DNA from: Pseudanabaena sp. BC1403
GTDB lineage: Bacteria > Cyanobacteriota > Cyanobacteriia > Pseudanabaenales > Pseudanabaenaceae
Length of the DNA: 64,000 nt
Direction of reading: 5' to 3'
Assembly: GCF_002914585.1 (NCBI RefSeq)
Contig: NZ_PDDM01000011.1
Coordinates: 98,170-162,169, forward strand
Shown: in pieces, positions 47,003-56,017 of the stretch
Layout: every line of letters begins with the position of its first letter
Numbering within the stretch: the stretch's first letter is position 1
Notes under the pieces: model-generated
What the model was told of the DNA's origin: nothing
The model's database searches: none
What the model saw: only the letters and a program-made list of their open reading frames with translations
Position numbers and translations under genes: made by a program

Positions 47003-47082
47003 GTAGGGTGCGTTAGAGCAGCGTAACGCACCATTATCAACAAAATTAGAGGGTGCGTTACGCTATGGCTAACGCACCCTAC
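47003..47082. repeat. 80-bp double-hairpin inverted repeat between purE and smc
   Basis: About 30-bp arms (GTAGGGTGCGTTAG...GTAACGCACC and its complement) separated by about 18 bp. Each arm is itself a smaller inverted repeat (GGTGCGTTA / TAACGCACC), so it can fold as one long hairpin or two short ones. It resembles dispersed intergenic repeats of cyanobacteria (recalled). It contains no gene. Confidence 0.7.
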
Positions 47083-47137
47083 AGTAAATCTGCTAATACA
47101 GACGAGTGACAGCGCGAAGCGCCGCCTCTCGTGTTTA

Positions 47138-50100
47138 TCAACTCGATCGCAGTTCTAAGCCCAAAACTTGAGTATGTTCTCCACGGGCTTGAGTTACGCC
47201 AATAGTGCGTTCTGATGCTTCGATCATCGGGCGGCGGAGACTGACGACGATAAATTGAGCAAGGTTTGCTTGCTTACGAACCATTTTTGAAAGGCGCTCC
47301 ACGTTGGAACCATCGAGGAACATATCGACTTCATCGAAAGCGTAGAAAGGCGAAGGGCGATAGCGTTGCAGCGCGAAGATAAAGCTAAGCGCAGTAAGAG
47401 ATTTTTCTCCTCCAGACATCGATGAGAGATTCTGTACTTGTTTGCCCTTGGGGTGAGCAACAAGGGTTAATCCACCACTGAGAGGCGCATTAGGATTTTC
47501 GAGTTGTAAATAACCGTCACCGTCGGAAAGTTCGCTAAAGATTTCTTTAAAATGTCCGTTGACGGCATCAAAGGCTTGCATGAAGGCACGTTGACGCAGG
47601 GTCGTGAAATTCTCAATGCGAATTAAGAGTTCAGTACGTTCTTGATTGAGGGTTTCCAGACGACTACTGAGTTCTTCGAGGCGTTGCGATGTGGCTTCGT
47701 ACTCAGCGATCGCCATCATATTGACGGGTTCCATTGACTGAATGCGCTTGAGTAAACGGCGTTGCTCTAGTTGCAACTGCTCAAGGGTCATGGTTTCGGG
47801 AACTTCAGGGACAATGTCAGGAAGCTCAATTTGGGCAAGTTGCTCTGTAAATTGAGCTATTTGCTGTTCCAGTTCGGTTTGGCGTTCGCGATTTTTTTGT
47901 AGCTGCCATTCTTGTTGTTGTAGTTGTTGTTGTTGAGCACGCAGCGATCGCTCACAGGCATCACGTTCTTGTTTTGCCGCGCCGATGGTTTGTTCGAGCA
48001 CATCAAGACGAGCTTGATAGGAGACGATCGCTGCTTCAGATTGTTTGATTTGATGCTGAATTTGCGATGTGCTATTCATCAGCTCTGCTTGAGTGCCTCG
48101 TAACTCTTGCAGGCGAATTTGACGCTGTGCCATTTTCTCTAAGGCGAGCTTATGCTTGTTCTCCAATTCGCCTAGTTGTTGCTTGGCGGTGCGCAGTTCG
48201 ATTTCCGCACTATTAAGTAGCGCTTCTTGACCTTGCATTGCATCTTGAGCTTGTAGCCAACGGGTGTGGGTTCCCGATTTTTCTAGTTCTGTCAGTTCGG
48301 CGCGTTTGACTAGTAGCTTAGCTTCCAGTTCGGCAATATTGCCATCGAGTGTACTCAGTTGTGATTGCCCGATTTCGATCGCAGCGCGAGTTTGTTGAAT
48401 TTGATCTTGCAGACGAGTACGATCGCGGCTATTGCGTTCGATTTGTTCGTAGATGCGATCACGCTTGAGTTGGGATTCCCGATGAGTAGTTCTTGCTGAT
48501 TGTAGTTGCTCTTCATACTTAGCAATGCCCGTTAATGCACCACGCAAACGGTGATTTAGGCTAGCTAACATCTGGTCGATTTCTAAGAGGCGATCGCGCA
48601 GTTGTTTGGTTTCCGAAGATTCGGCAGGCTTAGCATTACCAAAATGCAGACTGCTATGTAGAGGAGCGCTTCCACCAGTCATTGCACCAGAAGTTTCCAA
48701 AATTTCGCCTTCCAATGTCACCATGCGATGCTTGCCAATGTGGAACCTCGCTTGATTAAGGTTCTCGAATACAAGAGTATTGCCAAACACAAAAGAGAAG
48801 ACATCTTGATAGCGGTCTTCGTAGGTGACGAGATTAAAGGCATAGTCGATCGCGCCTAGTCTCTGGGCTTCTGTGCGCGAAGGAAACTTAGCAGGATTTA
48901 GTTTGTTCAACGGTAAGAATGTAGCGCGTCCTGCTCTCTCGCGTTTGAGCAAAGCGATCGCTTCCGATGCAACTTCATCATTATCCACAACTAGATTACC
49001 TAAGCGTCCGCCTGCGCAGATTTCTAGAGCTAATTGATAACGAGGTTCAACTAATCCTAGCTGAGCGACCAAGCCGTACACGCCTGACAAGTCCGCTTCG
49101 ATCACGACTTGTGAAGCTCTAGTTCCTTGGACTTCTCGATTGGCTTGGACTTGGGCTTCCAGTTTGTCAAGTTGTCTCGTTTTCACTCGCTGCTCTTGTG
49201 AAATGCGATCAATAGTTTCGTTCTGAAGCTGTACTTCTAACTGTGCTTCTGCAAGATTTTTGGCTAAGGTTTGTACCAAAGCCTCAGCGCCACTGACTTC
49301 CGCCTCTTGCAAACGCAGAGCATCTTCCAAGGACTGATTGGAGAGCATATCAACTGCATAACGCCCTTCTCCTGCCAGAATTTCTTTGAGTTCCTTTTCT
49401 TGCGATTCTAATTGGAGCGATCGCTGATTGAGGACTTCTCTAAGTCTTGTTTGCTCTTGCTTTTGTGGATCAAGCGATGCTTGAGCATTATCAACATCTT
49501 GGCGCAATTGTGTTTGCTGCCTTACCCATTCCGATGAAGCCGATGCGATCGCTTGCACTTCCTTACGATATTGCGAAACAATCGATGATTGTTGATCACG
49601 AGCTTTTTCAGTGGTAGCCGCTGATTCTTCTTTAAATTTTTTCTGTGATTCTAATTCTTCAGACTCGCGTAAGAGTTGATCGATTTCCTCTTGGGTACTG
49701 ACAATATGATTTTGATTGTTTTGATAGGAACTAGTTAGTGACTGCTGCTGACGCTGCAATCCACGCAGTTCCGCCTGTTGTCCAGACAAGTTACTAGAAA
49801 CCGAGAGATATTCTTCTTCACCGAGAGTATGGACGCGATCGCTAAGTTCATTAAGCTGCACTGTCCCCGTCTCGATTACCTGCGAGAGTTCTGCTAATGA
49901 CTTCTCAATATTGCCGCATTGTTCGCGATTATTAACTAATTCAACATTACGCAGTGATTGCTGATAAGTAATCTCCCGCTGTTGCAGCACCGCCTCCGAT
50001 GCCTCCATGCGCTCATATTCCAACCGCAGCGCCTTATATTTCTCTGCCTTAACGCGATCGCTCTTGAGCTTCTCTTTATTGGCAATCAGTTCCTGCTCAA

Positions 50101-50734
50101 CAATCCGAAATCGCTCTTCTTGCGCCTTAACGTCATCTAATTTATCTTTGGCGGTCGAAATTTTGCGATCGAACTCACCCACGCCCGCCAATTCGTCAAT
50201 GATCTCCCGACGTTCTCGCGAATTCATCGAGATGATGCCCGTAACATCCCCTTGCAATACGACGTTATAACCTTCAGGATAAATACGGAACTTAGCTAAT
50301 TGCTCATGCAATTCGCTTAAATTACATGGAGTTCCATTAATGTAATAAGTGGATGTATAAGTCCCCTGCGTAGTAACGCGCAACTTGCGCATCACCGTCC
50401 ATTCGCCAATTGTCTGCCCTTCCGCAGTAGGAATCTCTACCCCTTCACTTTGTAATGCTGCCATTTCTGCCTCTTCAAGGGCAAAGGTCACGGTGACGAT
50501 CGCTTCGACCATCCGCCCCTTTTTACTATGGGCTTGGTTAACCAAATCTGGCAAGCGATCGGCGCGCATCCCCTTAGAGCCTGCTAACCCCAGCGCAAAT
50601 AGCAGTGCATCGAGAATATTCGACTTACCCGAACCATTGGGGCCCGAAACCACTGTAAACCCCGTCAGTAGTGGGATTGACACGGTCGAGCCAAAGGATT
50701 TAAATCTGGTTAGTTCTACATTTTTAATGTACAT
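47138..50734 (-). CDS. smc: Chromosome segregation ATPase SMC
   Basis: A 1198-residue condensin core subunit of normal length. The N-terminal ATPase half has Walker A GPNGSGKSNILDALLFALG (about 31-49). A long coiled coil follows, then the hinge at about 530-680 (VYGLVAQLGLVEPRYQLALE), then the second coiled coil. The C-terminal half has the signature LSSMSGGEKSLTALSFIFALQ and Walker B PFYAFDEVDMFLD. It works in chromosome organisation with ScpA and ScpB, which are not adjacent. Confidence 0.97.
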   Translation of the reverse strand: MYIKNVELTRFKSFGSTVSIPLLTGFTVVSGPNGSGKSNILDALLFALGLAGSKGMRADRLPDLVNQAHSKKGRMVEAIVTVTFALEEAEMAALQSEGVEIPTAEGQTIGEWTVMRKLRVTTQGTYTSTYYINGTPCNLSELHEQLAKFRIYPEGYNVVLQGDVTGIISMNSRERREIIDELAGVGEFDRKISTAKDKLDDVKAQEERFRIVEQELIANKEKLKSDRVKAEKYKALRLEYERMEASEAVLQQREITYQQSLRNVELVNNREQCGNIEKSLAELSQVIETGTVQLNELSDRVHTLGEEEYLSVSSNLSGQQAELRGLQRQQQSLTSSYQNNQNHIVSTQEEIDQLLRESEELESQKKFKEESAATTEKARDQQSSIVSQYRKEVQAIASASSEWVRQQTQLRQDVDNAQASLDPQKQEQTRLREVLNQRSLQLESQEKELKEILAGEGRYAVDMLSNQSLEDALRLQEAEVSGAEALVQTLAKNLAEAQLEVQLQNETIDRISQEQRVKTRQLDKLEAQVQANREVQGTRASQVVIEADLSGVYGLVAQLGLVEPRYQLALEICAGGRLGNLVVDNDEVASEAIALLKRERAGRATFLPLNKLNPAKFPSRTEAQRLGAIDYAFNLVTYEDRYQDVFSFVFGNTLVFENLNQARFHIGKHRMVTLEGEILETSGAMTGGSAPLHSSLHFGNAKPAESSETKQLRDRLLEIDQMLASLNHRLRGALTGIAKYEEQLQSARTTHRESQLKRDRIYEQIERNSRDRTRLQDQIQQTRAAIEIGQSQLSTLDGNIAELEAKLLVKRAELTELEKSGTHTRWLQAQDAMQGQEALLNSAEIELRTAKQQLGELENKHKLALEKMAQRQIRLQELRGTQAELMNSTSQIQHQIKQSEAAIVSYQARLDVLEQTIGAAKQERDACERSLRAQQQQLQQQEWQLQKNRERQTELEQQIAQFTEQLAQIELPDIVPEVPETMTLEQLQLEQRRLLKRIQSMEPVNMMAIAEYEATSQRLEELSSRLETLNQERTELLIRIENFTTLRQRAFMQAFDAVNGHFKEIFSELSDGDGYLQLENPNAPLSGGLTLVAHPKGKQVQNLSSMSGGEKSLTALSFIFALQRYRPSPFYAFDEVDMFLDGSNVERLSKMVRKQANLAQFIVVSLRRPMIEASERTIGVTQARGEHTQVLGLELRSS

Positions 50735-50927
50735 ATTCGATATACGCAGTAGCGATCGGGGGGCATACTAAGCAAAAAAGTAGCGTAGCTATTTTCTTGC
50801 TGTCTCTAGGATGTCAATTTTTGACAGCACGAAAGTGCAAATACGTTATCACATCTTGTCAAAAATGGCATAGGTATCCTCAATATTTTTTATGAGTATT
50901 ATGCAATCGCTTATTTACAATCGCCTT

Positions 50928-51323
50928 TTAGCTATCTGCCAAAATTTGGACGGATGGATATTGGCAGATAGCGCTATCAACTGAAACGATCACTAAATTG
51001 TGTTGGATTGCCTGACAGATGAGAAGGCGATCAAAGGGATCACGATGGATTGGTGGTAAACCGATCAATTGCGCTATGGTTGCTTCGTCAATAGGTAAGC
51101 TCTCAATCAGGTGGATAACTCTTTGTCTTGGCAAGTAGATCTCTGGTGATTCAGGAAGTGGTAGTTTCCCAAGTTGATATTTAATTGTTGCTTCCCAAAC
51201 TGATACGACACTCAGAAACACCTCGTTGTTTGGATCTTGGATGCGATCGCGAAATTGGTTCGAGAGTTGTGGATCGCCGTTCAGAAACCATAGAAAAATG
51301 TGGGTGTCTAGGAGTAATCTCAT
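50928..51323 (-). CDS. PIN-domain toxin (VapC-like ribonuclease)
   Basis: A 131-residue PIN-domain protein. The acidic metal-binding residues of the fold are visible: Asp6 (LLLDTHIFLW), Glu44 (SVWEATIKYQ), Asp95/Asp98 (HRDPFDRLL) and Asp116 (VSVDSAI). These toxins cleave RNA, often tRNA or rRNA. The gene starts 6 bp after the stop of the small upstream gene, the classic antitoxin-toxin order. Confidence 0.88.
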   Translation of the reverse strand: MRLLLDTHIFLWFLNGDPQLSNQFRDRIQDPNNEVFLSVVSVWEATIKYQLGKLPLPESPEIYLPRQRVIHLIESLPIDEATIAQLIGLPPIHRDPFDRLLICQAIQHNLVIVSVDSAICQYPSVQILADS

Positions 51324-51329
51324 AGGATT

Positions 51330-51560
51330 CTAGTTTGGATTTTCAAAGTCTTGCAAAATATCTTCTGGCAAAGGATCGTCAAAGTTCTTAGGCACGATAA
51401 ATTCTCCTTTGCAAAGGGCATATGGTCTAGGCTGTGTTAGTTTTGGGGCTTGGATCTTACTTCGACGCGATCGCGCAAACAGCAAAAAATCAAGCATTTC
51501 TTCAACAAGTTCTTCAGGAACTTGAGAAATTTCTTGAATTAATTTCTCTCTAGCCGTCAT
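51330..51560 (-). CDS. Antitoxin of the PIN toxin (DUF2281-like)
   Basis: A 76-residue acidic protein with an N-terminal helix of the kind LIQEISQVPEELVEEMLDFLLFARSR and a Pro-rich tail that probably wraps the toxin. It precedes the toxin by 6 bp. The likely role is to neutralise the PIN toxin and autoregulate the pair. Family assignment is by resemblance only. Confidence 0.78.
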   Translation of the reverse strand: MTAREKLIQEISQVPEELVEEMLDFLLFARSRRSKIQAPKLTQPRPYALCKGEFIVPKNFDDPLPEDILQDFENPN

Positions 51561-51710
51561 TTGGTTAGGCTCCTAGATTGATATATCAAGTTTGATGATA
51601 ATCGATAATTTTAGGTTTTAATTTTTTTGAGTTTTTAGCGTGATCTGACTGAGATACTCCCTCCTCACTCAAAGAATACGCAAACATTACCCCCCAAATT
51701 TGTCTTAGCC

Positions 51711-52117
51711 ATGCTTGAGTTTCTAATCAACAATAAGCAGCACCTGATTCTGCTCTCATCGGTGCATTTAGCCCTGAACGAAAAGCCTCTAATTCAAGAA
51801 CAGCATGGAGATTATTGAAAGTAGCATTGATGAGACGTGATTTAGATCCACCAACTTTGAGTGAAGAATAACTCATAAAATATTATGCCGAAGCAGAGAA
51901 CACATTAGGTCATATTACTTTTGATCCTGCACAACAAGAATCCAATATTTTCAGAGATAAAAACGAACAAATTAAGCAAAAAACCCAAGATTTAGATAAA
52001 CAATTGACGGAATTGAAAGATCGTCTCAAGAATAACCCTGTGGTGAAAAACTCTAGCCGCTCTCACAGCCTTGATCCAGCAAGACCTTCAAAATTAGTGA
52101 GTCAAATTGAGACTTGA
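51711..52117 (+). pseudogene. Probable decayed gene, unknown product
   Basis: I do not recognise the protein. Three open segments join into one plausible product. The frame from the ATG at 51711 (MLEFLINNKQHLILL) ends at a TGA at 51816-51818. Just before that, another frame continues as LLKVALMRRDLDPPTLSEE, meets a TAA at 51869-51871 and resumes as LIKYYAEAENTLGH to the TGA at 52115-52117. The last part is charged and coiled-coil-like (RDKNEQIKQKTQDLDKQL). One frameshift and one nonsense mutation explain the pattern. Chance openness cannot be excluded. Confidence 0.45.
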
Positions 52118-52359
52118 TTTAGTTGCGTGAGATTTTGGGGCGATCGCTTTGAGATTTTGGGTTTTGTGATGTGATGCGGGGGCGCTTGATAATTATTTGT
52201 TTTTTGCGGCGGGAAACATATCGTACTTCGCTCCTTTAAAATCTGCTATAGCAAAAAAGTTGGAAAAAGAAATATATCAAAATAGATTGGCAGCGAGAAG
52301 CGCCGCTACTCTATTTTGGGTATGTAAAGAATTGAATTCATTTCATACAATCTATTCAG
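52118..52359. other. Gene-free stretch upstream of the first BON gene
   Basis: No convincing gene. It holds an imperfect hairpin (CAAAATAG / CTATTTTG at 52278-52285 and 52311-52318) whose inner part contains GAAGCGCC, reminiscent of other hairpins here. The rest is AT-rich. Confidence 0.4.
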
Positions 52360-52443
52360 TTTATACGTTACATGTACAGGATCTCAAACAGTCTAATGAG
52401 AGGCTAATCAATGTAAACGGATTAAAACGTTACGAAAAACAAT
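52360..52443 (+). promoter_or_regulatory. Conserved 84-bp leader of BON gene 1
   Basis: 84 bp directly before the ATG that match the 84 bp before BON gene 2 (57341-57424) at 78 positions by my count, without gaps. It contains the repeated hexamer ACGTTA (near both ends) and the block TCAATGTAAACGGATTAAAACG. No ordinary Shine-Dalgarno is evident near the ATG. It may be a promoter plus 5' leader under common control. Confidence 0.65.
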
Positions 52444-53130
52444 ATGCCAACTCTTATCGCAGAAAAGACTGATACTGAAATCAAAACTGATGTGCTTTCT
52501 GAGTTCAAATATGAGCCGAGCGTAAAGGCGACTGATATTGGTGTCTTGGTAAAAAATGGAACCGTGACACTCAATGGTTATGTGACCAGCGCTGCTGAAA
52601 AGTGGGAAGCTGTTCTGGCAGCTAAACGGGTTGTTGGCGTGAAAGCGATCGCAGATGATATTGAAATCCAACTTCCCGAATCCTTTATTAATACCGACTC
52701 GGACATTGCTGCCGCCGCGATCCATCACATTGACTGGTTCACGACTATTCCTAGAGGCTCTGTAAAAGTGACTGTTCGGAATGGTTGGATTACTCTTGAT
52801 GGTGAGGTGGAGTGGCAATATCTCAAGATTGCTGCTGGACATTTCCTACATCACTTGTCGGGTGTCAAGGGCGTATCTAACGAGATCTCGATCAAACCTA
52901 GATTGTCGGTGACAGAGGTCGCCACGGATATTAAATCAGCATTCAAGCGTAGTGCCATGCTCGATGCCAATAAGATTCAAATCGATGTTACTGGAAGCAA
53001 GGTGACTCTCAAGGGTAAGGTTCGCAACTATGCCGAGTTGGAAGAGGCTGAACGAGCGGTTTGGGCTGCATCGGGTGTACTTACAGTAGATAATCAGCTC
53101 TCTGTACAGTGGTTTGGCTACGATGCTTAG
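52444..53130 (+). CDS. Three-BON-domain stress protein 1 (OsmY-like)
   Basis: A 228-residue protein of three tandem BON domains, with the turn motifs VKNGTVTLNGYV, VRNGWITLDGEV and TGSKVTLKGKVRNYAE and the helix-strand unit VVGVKAIADDI/LSGVKGVSNEI. BON domains bind membranes or phospholipids and are common in envelope-stress proteins. No signal peptide is visible, so a cytoplasmic location is likely unless exported otherwise. A paralogue lies at 57425-58108 (about two-thirds identical by eye) with a near-identical upstream leader. Between them lie four other genes. Confidence 0.88.
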   Translation: MPTLIAEKTDTEIKTDVLSEFKYEPSVKATDIGVLVKNGTVTLNGYVTSAAEKWEAVLAAKRVVGVKAIADDIEIQLPESFINTDSDIAAAAIHHIDWFTTIPRGSVKVTVRNGWITLDGEVEWQYLKIAAGHFLHHLSGVKGVSNEISIKPRLSVTEVATDIKSAFKRSAMLDANKIQIDVTGSKVTLKGKVRNYAELEEAERAVWAASGVLTVDNQLSVQWFGYDA

Positions 53131-53317
53131 AGATGAATAAGATAAATGCTACTTTGTGCCATTCATCTTATTCATCGGTCTACAAGGAAGATGCTCTATC
53201 GATTCTAGTTCAGCAATTCTGATTATGAAACCGATTTTTAAAATGAGAATAGCTGATTCTAGTTAGGCATCTTTCCAGCTTAGGAAAACTCGATTAATAA
53301 TCAATAAGGAAATGACC

Positions 53318-53734
53318 ATGAGTACTACAGTTGACAACTTCACTAAAAAGCTTCATGACAATTTGGAGGTGGTTGAAGAGCGCGTGAAATCGCTAAGAGA
53401 CAGCCTTCAAGCTGTGCCGAAAAAGACTCAACATGAGATTCAATCTAAGCTTGACGAGGCGAAAGCAACACTCAACTCCAAAAAGCATGAATTCGACGAA
53501 TACCGAGCCAAGCTCAAAACTCAATTTGAGGAAAAGGAGTCTGAGTTGAAATCGGATGTTGAGGAATGGAAGTCAAGTCGAAAGGTGAAAAAACTTGAAC
53601 ATCGGGCTGACAAAGCTGAAGACTATGCCGCCACTGCGATCGCATTGTCTGTAGCGACGATAGAAGAAGCTGAAGAAGCAACTTTGGCTGCGATCGCTGC
53701 CCGACTAGATGCTGAAGCTGCTGCCAAAATTTAG
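53318..53734 (+). CDS. Coiled-coil protein of unknown function
   Basis: A 138-residue charged protein. The ATG at 53318 is preferred: AAGGA lies 7 bp upstream, whereas the ATG at 53312 is too close to it. Almost the whole sequence is helical, with a heptad-like, Lys/Glu-rich coiled coil (about 8-95) and an Ala-rich C-terminal helix (about 100-138). There is no catalytic motif. The gene stands between the BON and DUF5335 genes, which suggests a structural or stress-related role. Confidence 0.75.
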   Translation: MSTTVDNFTKKLHDNLEVVEERVKSLRDSLQAVPKKTQHEIQSKLDEAKATLNSKKHEFDEYRAKLKTQFEEKESELKSDVEEWKSSRKVKKLEHRADKAEDYAATAIALSVATIEEAEEATLAAIAARLDAEAAAKI

Positions 53735-53877
53735 AACTTACGCAAAGATCTCTTGAAATCCCAATTTTACCGTAGGGGTAATTCATGAATTGCCTCTACA
53801 TTTCTTCCGCATAAGCCGTCAAAATGTATAGCAATATAACCCATCAGATTTACTAATTTTTTACTACGAGGAATCCT

Positions 53878-54228
53878 ATGACTAATACAATTGCCCTAAG
53901 CAAATCTATCCCTCAAGAGCAATGGGGTAAATTTTTCGACCAGTTTTCAGGTGATCATCTCGGACGACATATTGAGATTGAGATCATTGATTCAGAACTT
54001 GGTGACGAATCATTGATTAAACATGCACCTTTGTTGGCGATGATTTACGATCGCCCTGGCAAAGGTAATAACTTGTCGATCGAGGTGGGCAAAGATAAGA
54101 TGAACTATGGTCACACAGTTGATTCACCAACGGAAATTTCAACAGCACAAAATGCTAATGGTGACATTGTTGCAATTTGGATTGCTGATGCTACGGGGAG
54201 AAAAACACTGGTCAAATTAGAGTCCTAG
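53878..54228 (+). CDS. DUF5335-like small protein
   Basis: A 116-residue protein resembling DUF5335, a family of unknown function. Features are IPQEQWGKFFDQFSGDHLGRHIEIEI at the N-terminus and LAMIYDRPGKGNNLSIEVG in the middle. It has no signal peptide or membrane segment. AGGA lies about 7 bp before the ATG. It is followed by two hairpins. Confidence 0.7.
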   Translation: MTNTIALSKSIPQEQWGKFFDQFSGDHLGRHIEIEIIDSELGDESLIKHAPLLAMIYDRPGKGNNLSIEVGKDKMNYGHTVDSPTEISTAQNANGDIVAIWIADATGRKTLVKLES

Positions 54229-54243
54229 AGACAAATAATTCTC

Positions 54244-54301
54244 AAAACTCAACTCCATTTACATTTTTGGGTTATCAAAAATGTAAATGGAGTTGAGTTT
54301 T
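54244..54301 (+). terminator. 25-bp-arm hairpin after the DUF5335 gene
   Basis: Perfect arms 54244-54268 and 54277-54301 with an 8-nt loop, ending in T. It begins 15 bp after the stop codon. Confidence 0.7.
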
Positions 54302-54303
54302 AA

Positions 54304-54335
54304 TCTCTTGAAAGTGTGGCGACACTTTCGAGAGA
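54304..54335. repeat. Second hairpin upstream of oleate hydratase
   Basis: 14-bp arms (TCTCTTGAAAGTGT and ACACTTTCGAGAGA, with one wobble and one mismatch) around GGCG. It follows immediately after the terminator-like hairpin and lies 50 bp before the next start. Confidence 0.55.
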
Positions 54336-54385
54336 TAGAAGCGGCTTTAGCCAGATAAACCAACTTTTTTAGGAGTTCTATTAGC

Positions 54386-55957
54386 ATGAATAATGAATCT
54401 AAAGCATATATGTTGGGTGGTGGAATTGGCTCATTAGCCGCCGCCGCTTTTATGATTCGTGATGGCGGATTCTCAGGGGAAAATATTTCTATTTTAGAAG
54501 TGAAGCCGCTTCTAGGCGGAAGTATGGATGGAATTGGGAACCCAGTGGATGGCTATTCGATGCGTGGAGGTCGAATGTTAACGACTGACAATTATGAATG
54601 TACTTGGGAGCTTTATAAGTCGATTCCTTCCCTAAATTCGCCAAACAAAACTGTATTTGACGAAACGATGGAGTTTAATGAGCAGCACAAGTCAAATTGT
54701 ATGGCGCGACTCGTTGATCGTCGTCGTGGGAAAGTGCCTGTTAGTTCAATGGGCTTTTCGATGCAAGATCGTGAAGAGCTATTAAAGCTAAGCCAAGCTG
54801 ACGAAAAAGATCTGGCAGCTAGTCGGATTACAGATTGGCTCTCTCCAGAATTCTTCGAGACTGAATTTTGGTATATGTGGTCTACTACCTTTGCTTTTCA
54901 ACCTTGGCATAGTGCTGTTGAATTCAAGCGTTATTTACATCGCTTTATGCTCGAATTTTCGCGGATTGAAACCCTCGCAGGAGTGAAGCGGACAATCTAC
55001 AATCAGTATGATTCATTAATTTGTCCTTTGCAGAGTTGGCTGGTATCCCAAGGTGTTAACTTTGTCCTAGATTCCAAAGTATTAGATCTCGAACACCGCA
55101 CGGAAGAGAATAAATTTGTGGTAACGAGTATCCATTATCAGCAACAGGGCGATCGCAAAACTATTGAAGTTAACAGCAACGATTTTGTGTTTCTCCAAAA
55201 TGGCTCGATGACCGATGCCTCCAGTTTAGGTTCGATGACCAGTGCGCCTCAGAAATTGATTAAACAAGACTGCACTAGTTGGAACCTATGGGAAAAGCTG
55301 GCGATGAATAACCCAGAATTTGGGAATCCTTCTGTTTTTAATAGTAGTATTGCCGAATCTCTTTGGGAATCTTTTACAGTCACCCTGAAAACTCCTACAT
55401 TTTTCAATAAGATGTTGGAATTTAGCGGCAATCAAGCGGGAACTGGAGGACTTGTGACCTTTAAAGACTCCAATTGGCTGATGTCGATTGTGCTGGCAAC
55501 TCAGCCCCATTTCAACAATCAGCCTGCAAATGTACAGGTTTTCTGGGGATATGCACTCTTTCCCGATCGCATGGGTGATTTCGTTCCCAAACCAATGTCC
55601 GATTGCAATGGTGAAGAAATTCTGCGAGAGTTGTGCGGTCATTTGCGATTTGATTTAGATGTGATGGAATCTGCAAACTGTATTCCCTGCCGAATGCCAT
55701 ATATCACGAGTATGTTTATGCCGCGATCGCATGGCGATCGACCATTGCCGATTCCCCATAGCTCAAAGAACCTCGCTTTTATCAGCCAGTTTGTCGAAAT
55801 TCCTGATGATACTGTTTTCACGGTCGAGTATTCAGTAAGAGTTGCACAAATGGTGGTCTATGAATTCCTCAAGATTGATCGCCAGATTCCGCCAATCTCT
55901 CCCAATGACAAGTCACTAAAAGTGCAGTTTGAGGCTTTACTCAAAGCCTTTAAATAA
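54386..55957 (+). CDS. Oleate hydratase (OhyA family, FAD-binding)
   Basis: A 523-residue flavoprotein that adds water to cis-9/12 double bonds of free fatty acids. The FAD motif YMLGGGIGSLAAAAFMI is at 8-24. The family block MRGGRMLTTDNYECTWELYKSIPSL follows at 59-83. At position 64 this protein has Met where several characterised hydratases have the catalytic Glu (GGREM). Met is known from another subfamily (a Rhodococcus enzyme, recalled), so activity is still plausible. It is shorter than the roughly 590-residue class. AGGAG lies about 11 bp before the start. The next gene is a reductase. Confidence 0.87.
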   Translation: MNNESKAYMLGGGIGSLAAAAFMIRDGGFSGENISILEVKPLLGGSMDGIGNPVDGYSMRGGRMLTTDNYECTWELYKSIPSLNSPNKTVFDETMEFNEQHKSNCMARLVDRRRGKVPVSSMGFSMQDREELLKLSQADEKDLAASRITDWLSPEFFETEFWYMWSTTFAFQPWHSAVEFKRYLHRFMLEFSRIETLAGVKRTIYNQYDSLICPLQSWLVSQGVNFVLDSKVLDLEHRTEENKFVVTSIHYQQQGDRKTIEVNSNDFVFLQNGSMTDASSLGSMTSAPQKLIKQDCTSWNLWEKLAMNNPEFGNPSVFNSSIAESLWESFTVTLKTPTFFNKMLEFSGNQAGTGGLVTFKDSNWLMSIVLATQPHFNNQPANVQVFWGYALFPDRMGDFVPKPMSDCNGEEILRELCGHLRFDLDVMESANCIPCRMPYITSMFMPRSHGDRPLPIPHSSKNLAFISQFVEIPDDTVFTVEYSVRVAQMVVYEFLKIDRQIPPISPNDKSLKVQFEALLKAFK

Positions 55958-55989
55958 ATAATCGGCGGCGCTTCGCGCCGCCGATTATT
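55957..55989. terminator. Hairpin after oleate hydratase
   Basis: Perfect 15-bp arms with apex GGCGGCGC-TTC-GCGCCGCC. It begins at the last base of the stop codon and lies 29 bp before the next ATG. No long T-run. Confidence 0.65.
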
Positions 55990-56017
55990 ACCGTTTTAGA
56001 ATAATCAAGAGAAAATA

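Noticed and set aside
52197..52472. A 91-codon frame before and into the first BON gene.
   Set aside because: It runs through the conserved 84-bp leader, starts at TTG and overlaps the BON start. Its sequence shows no domain.
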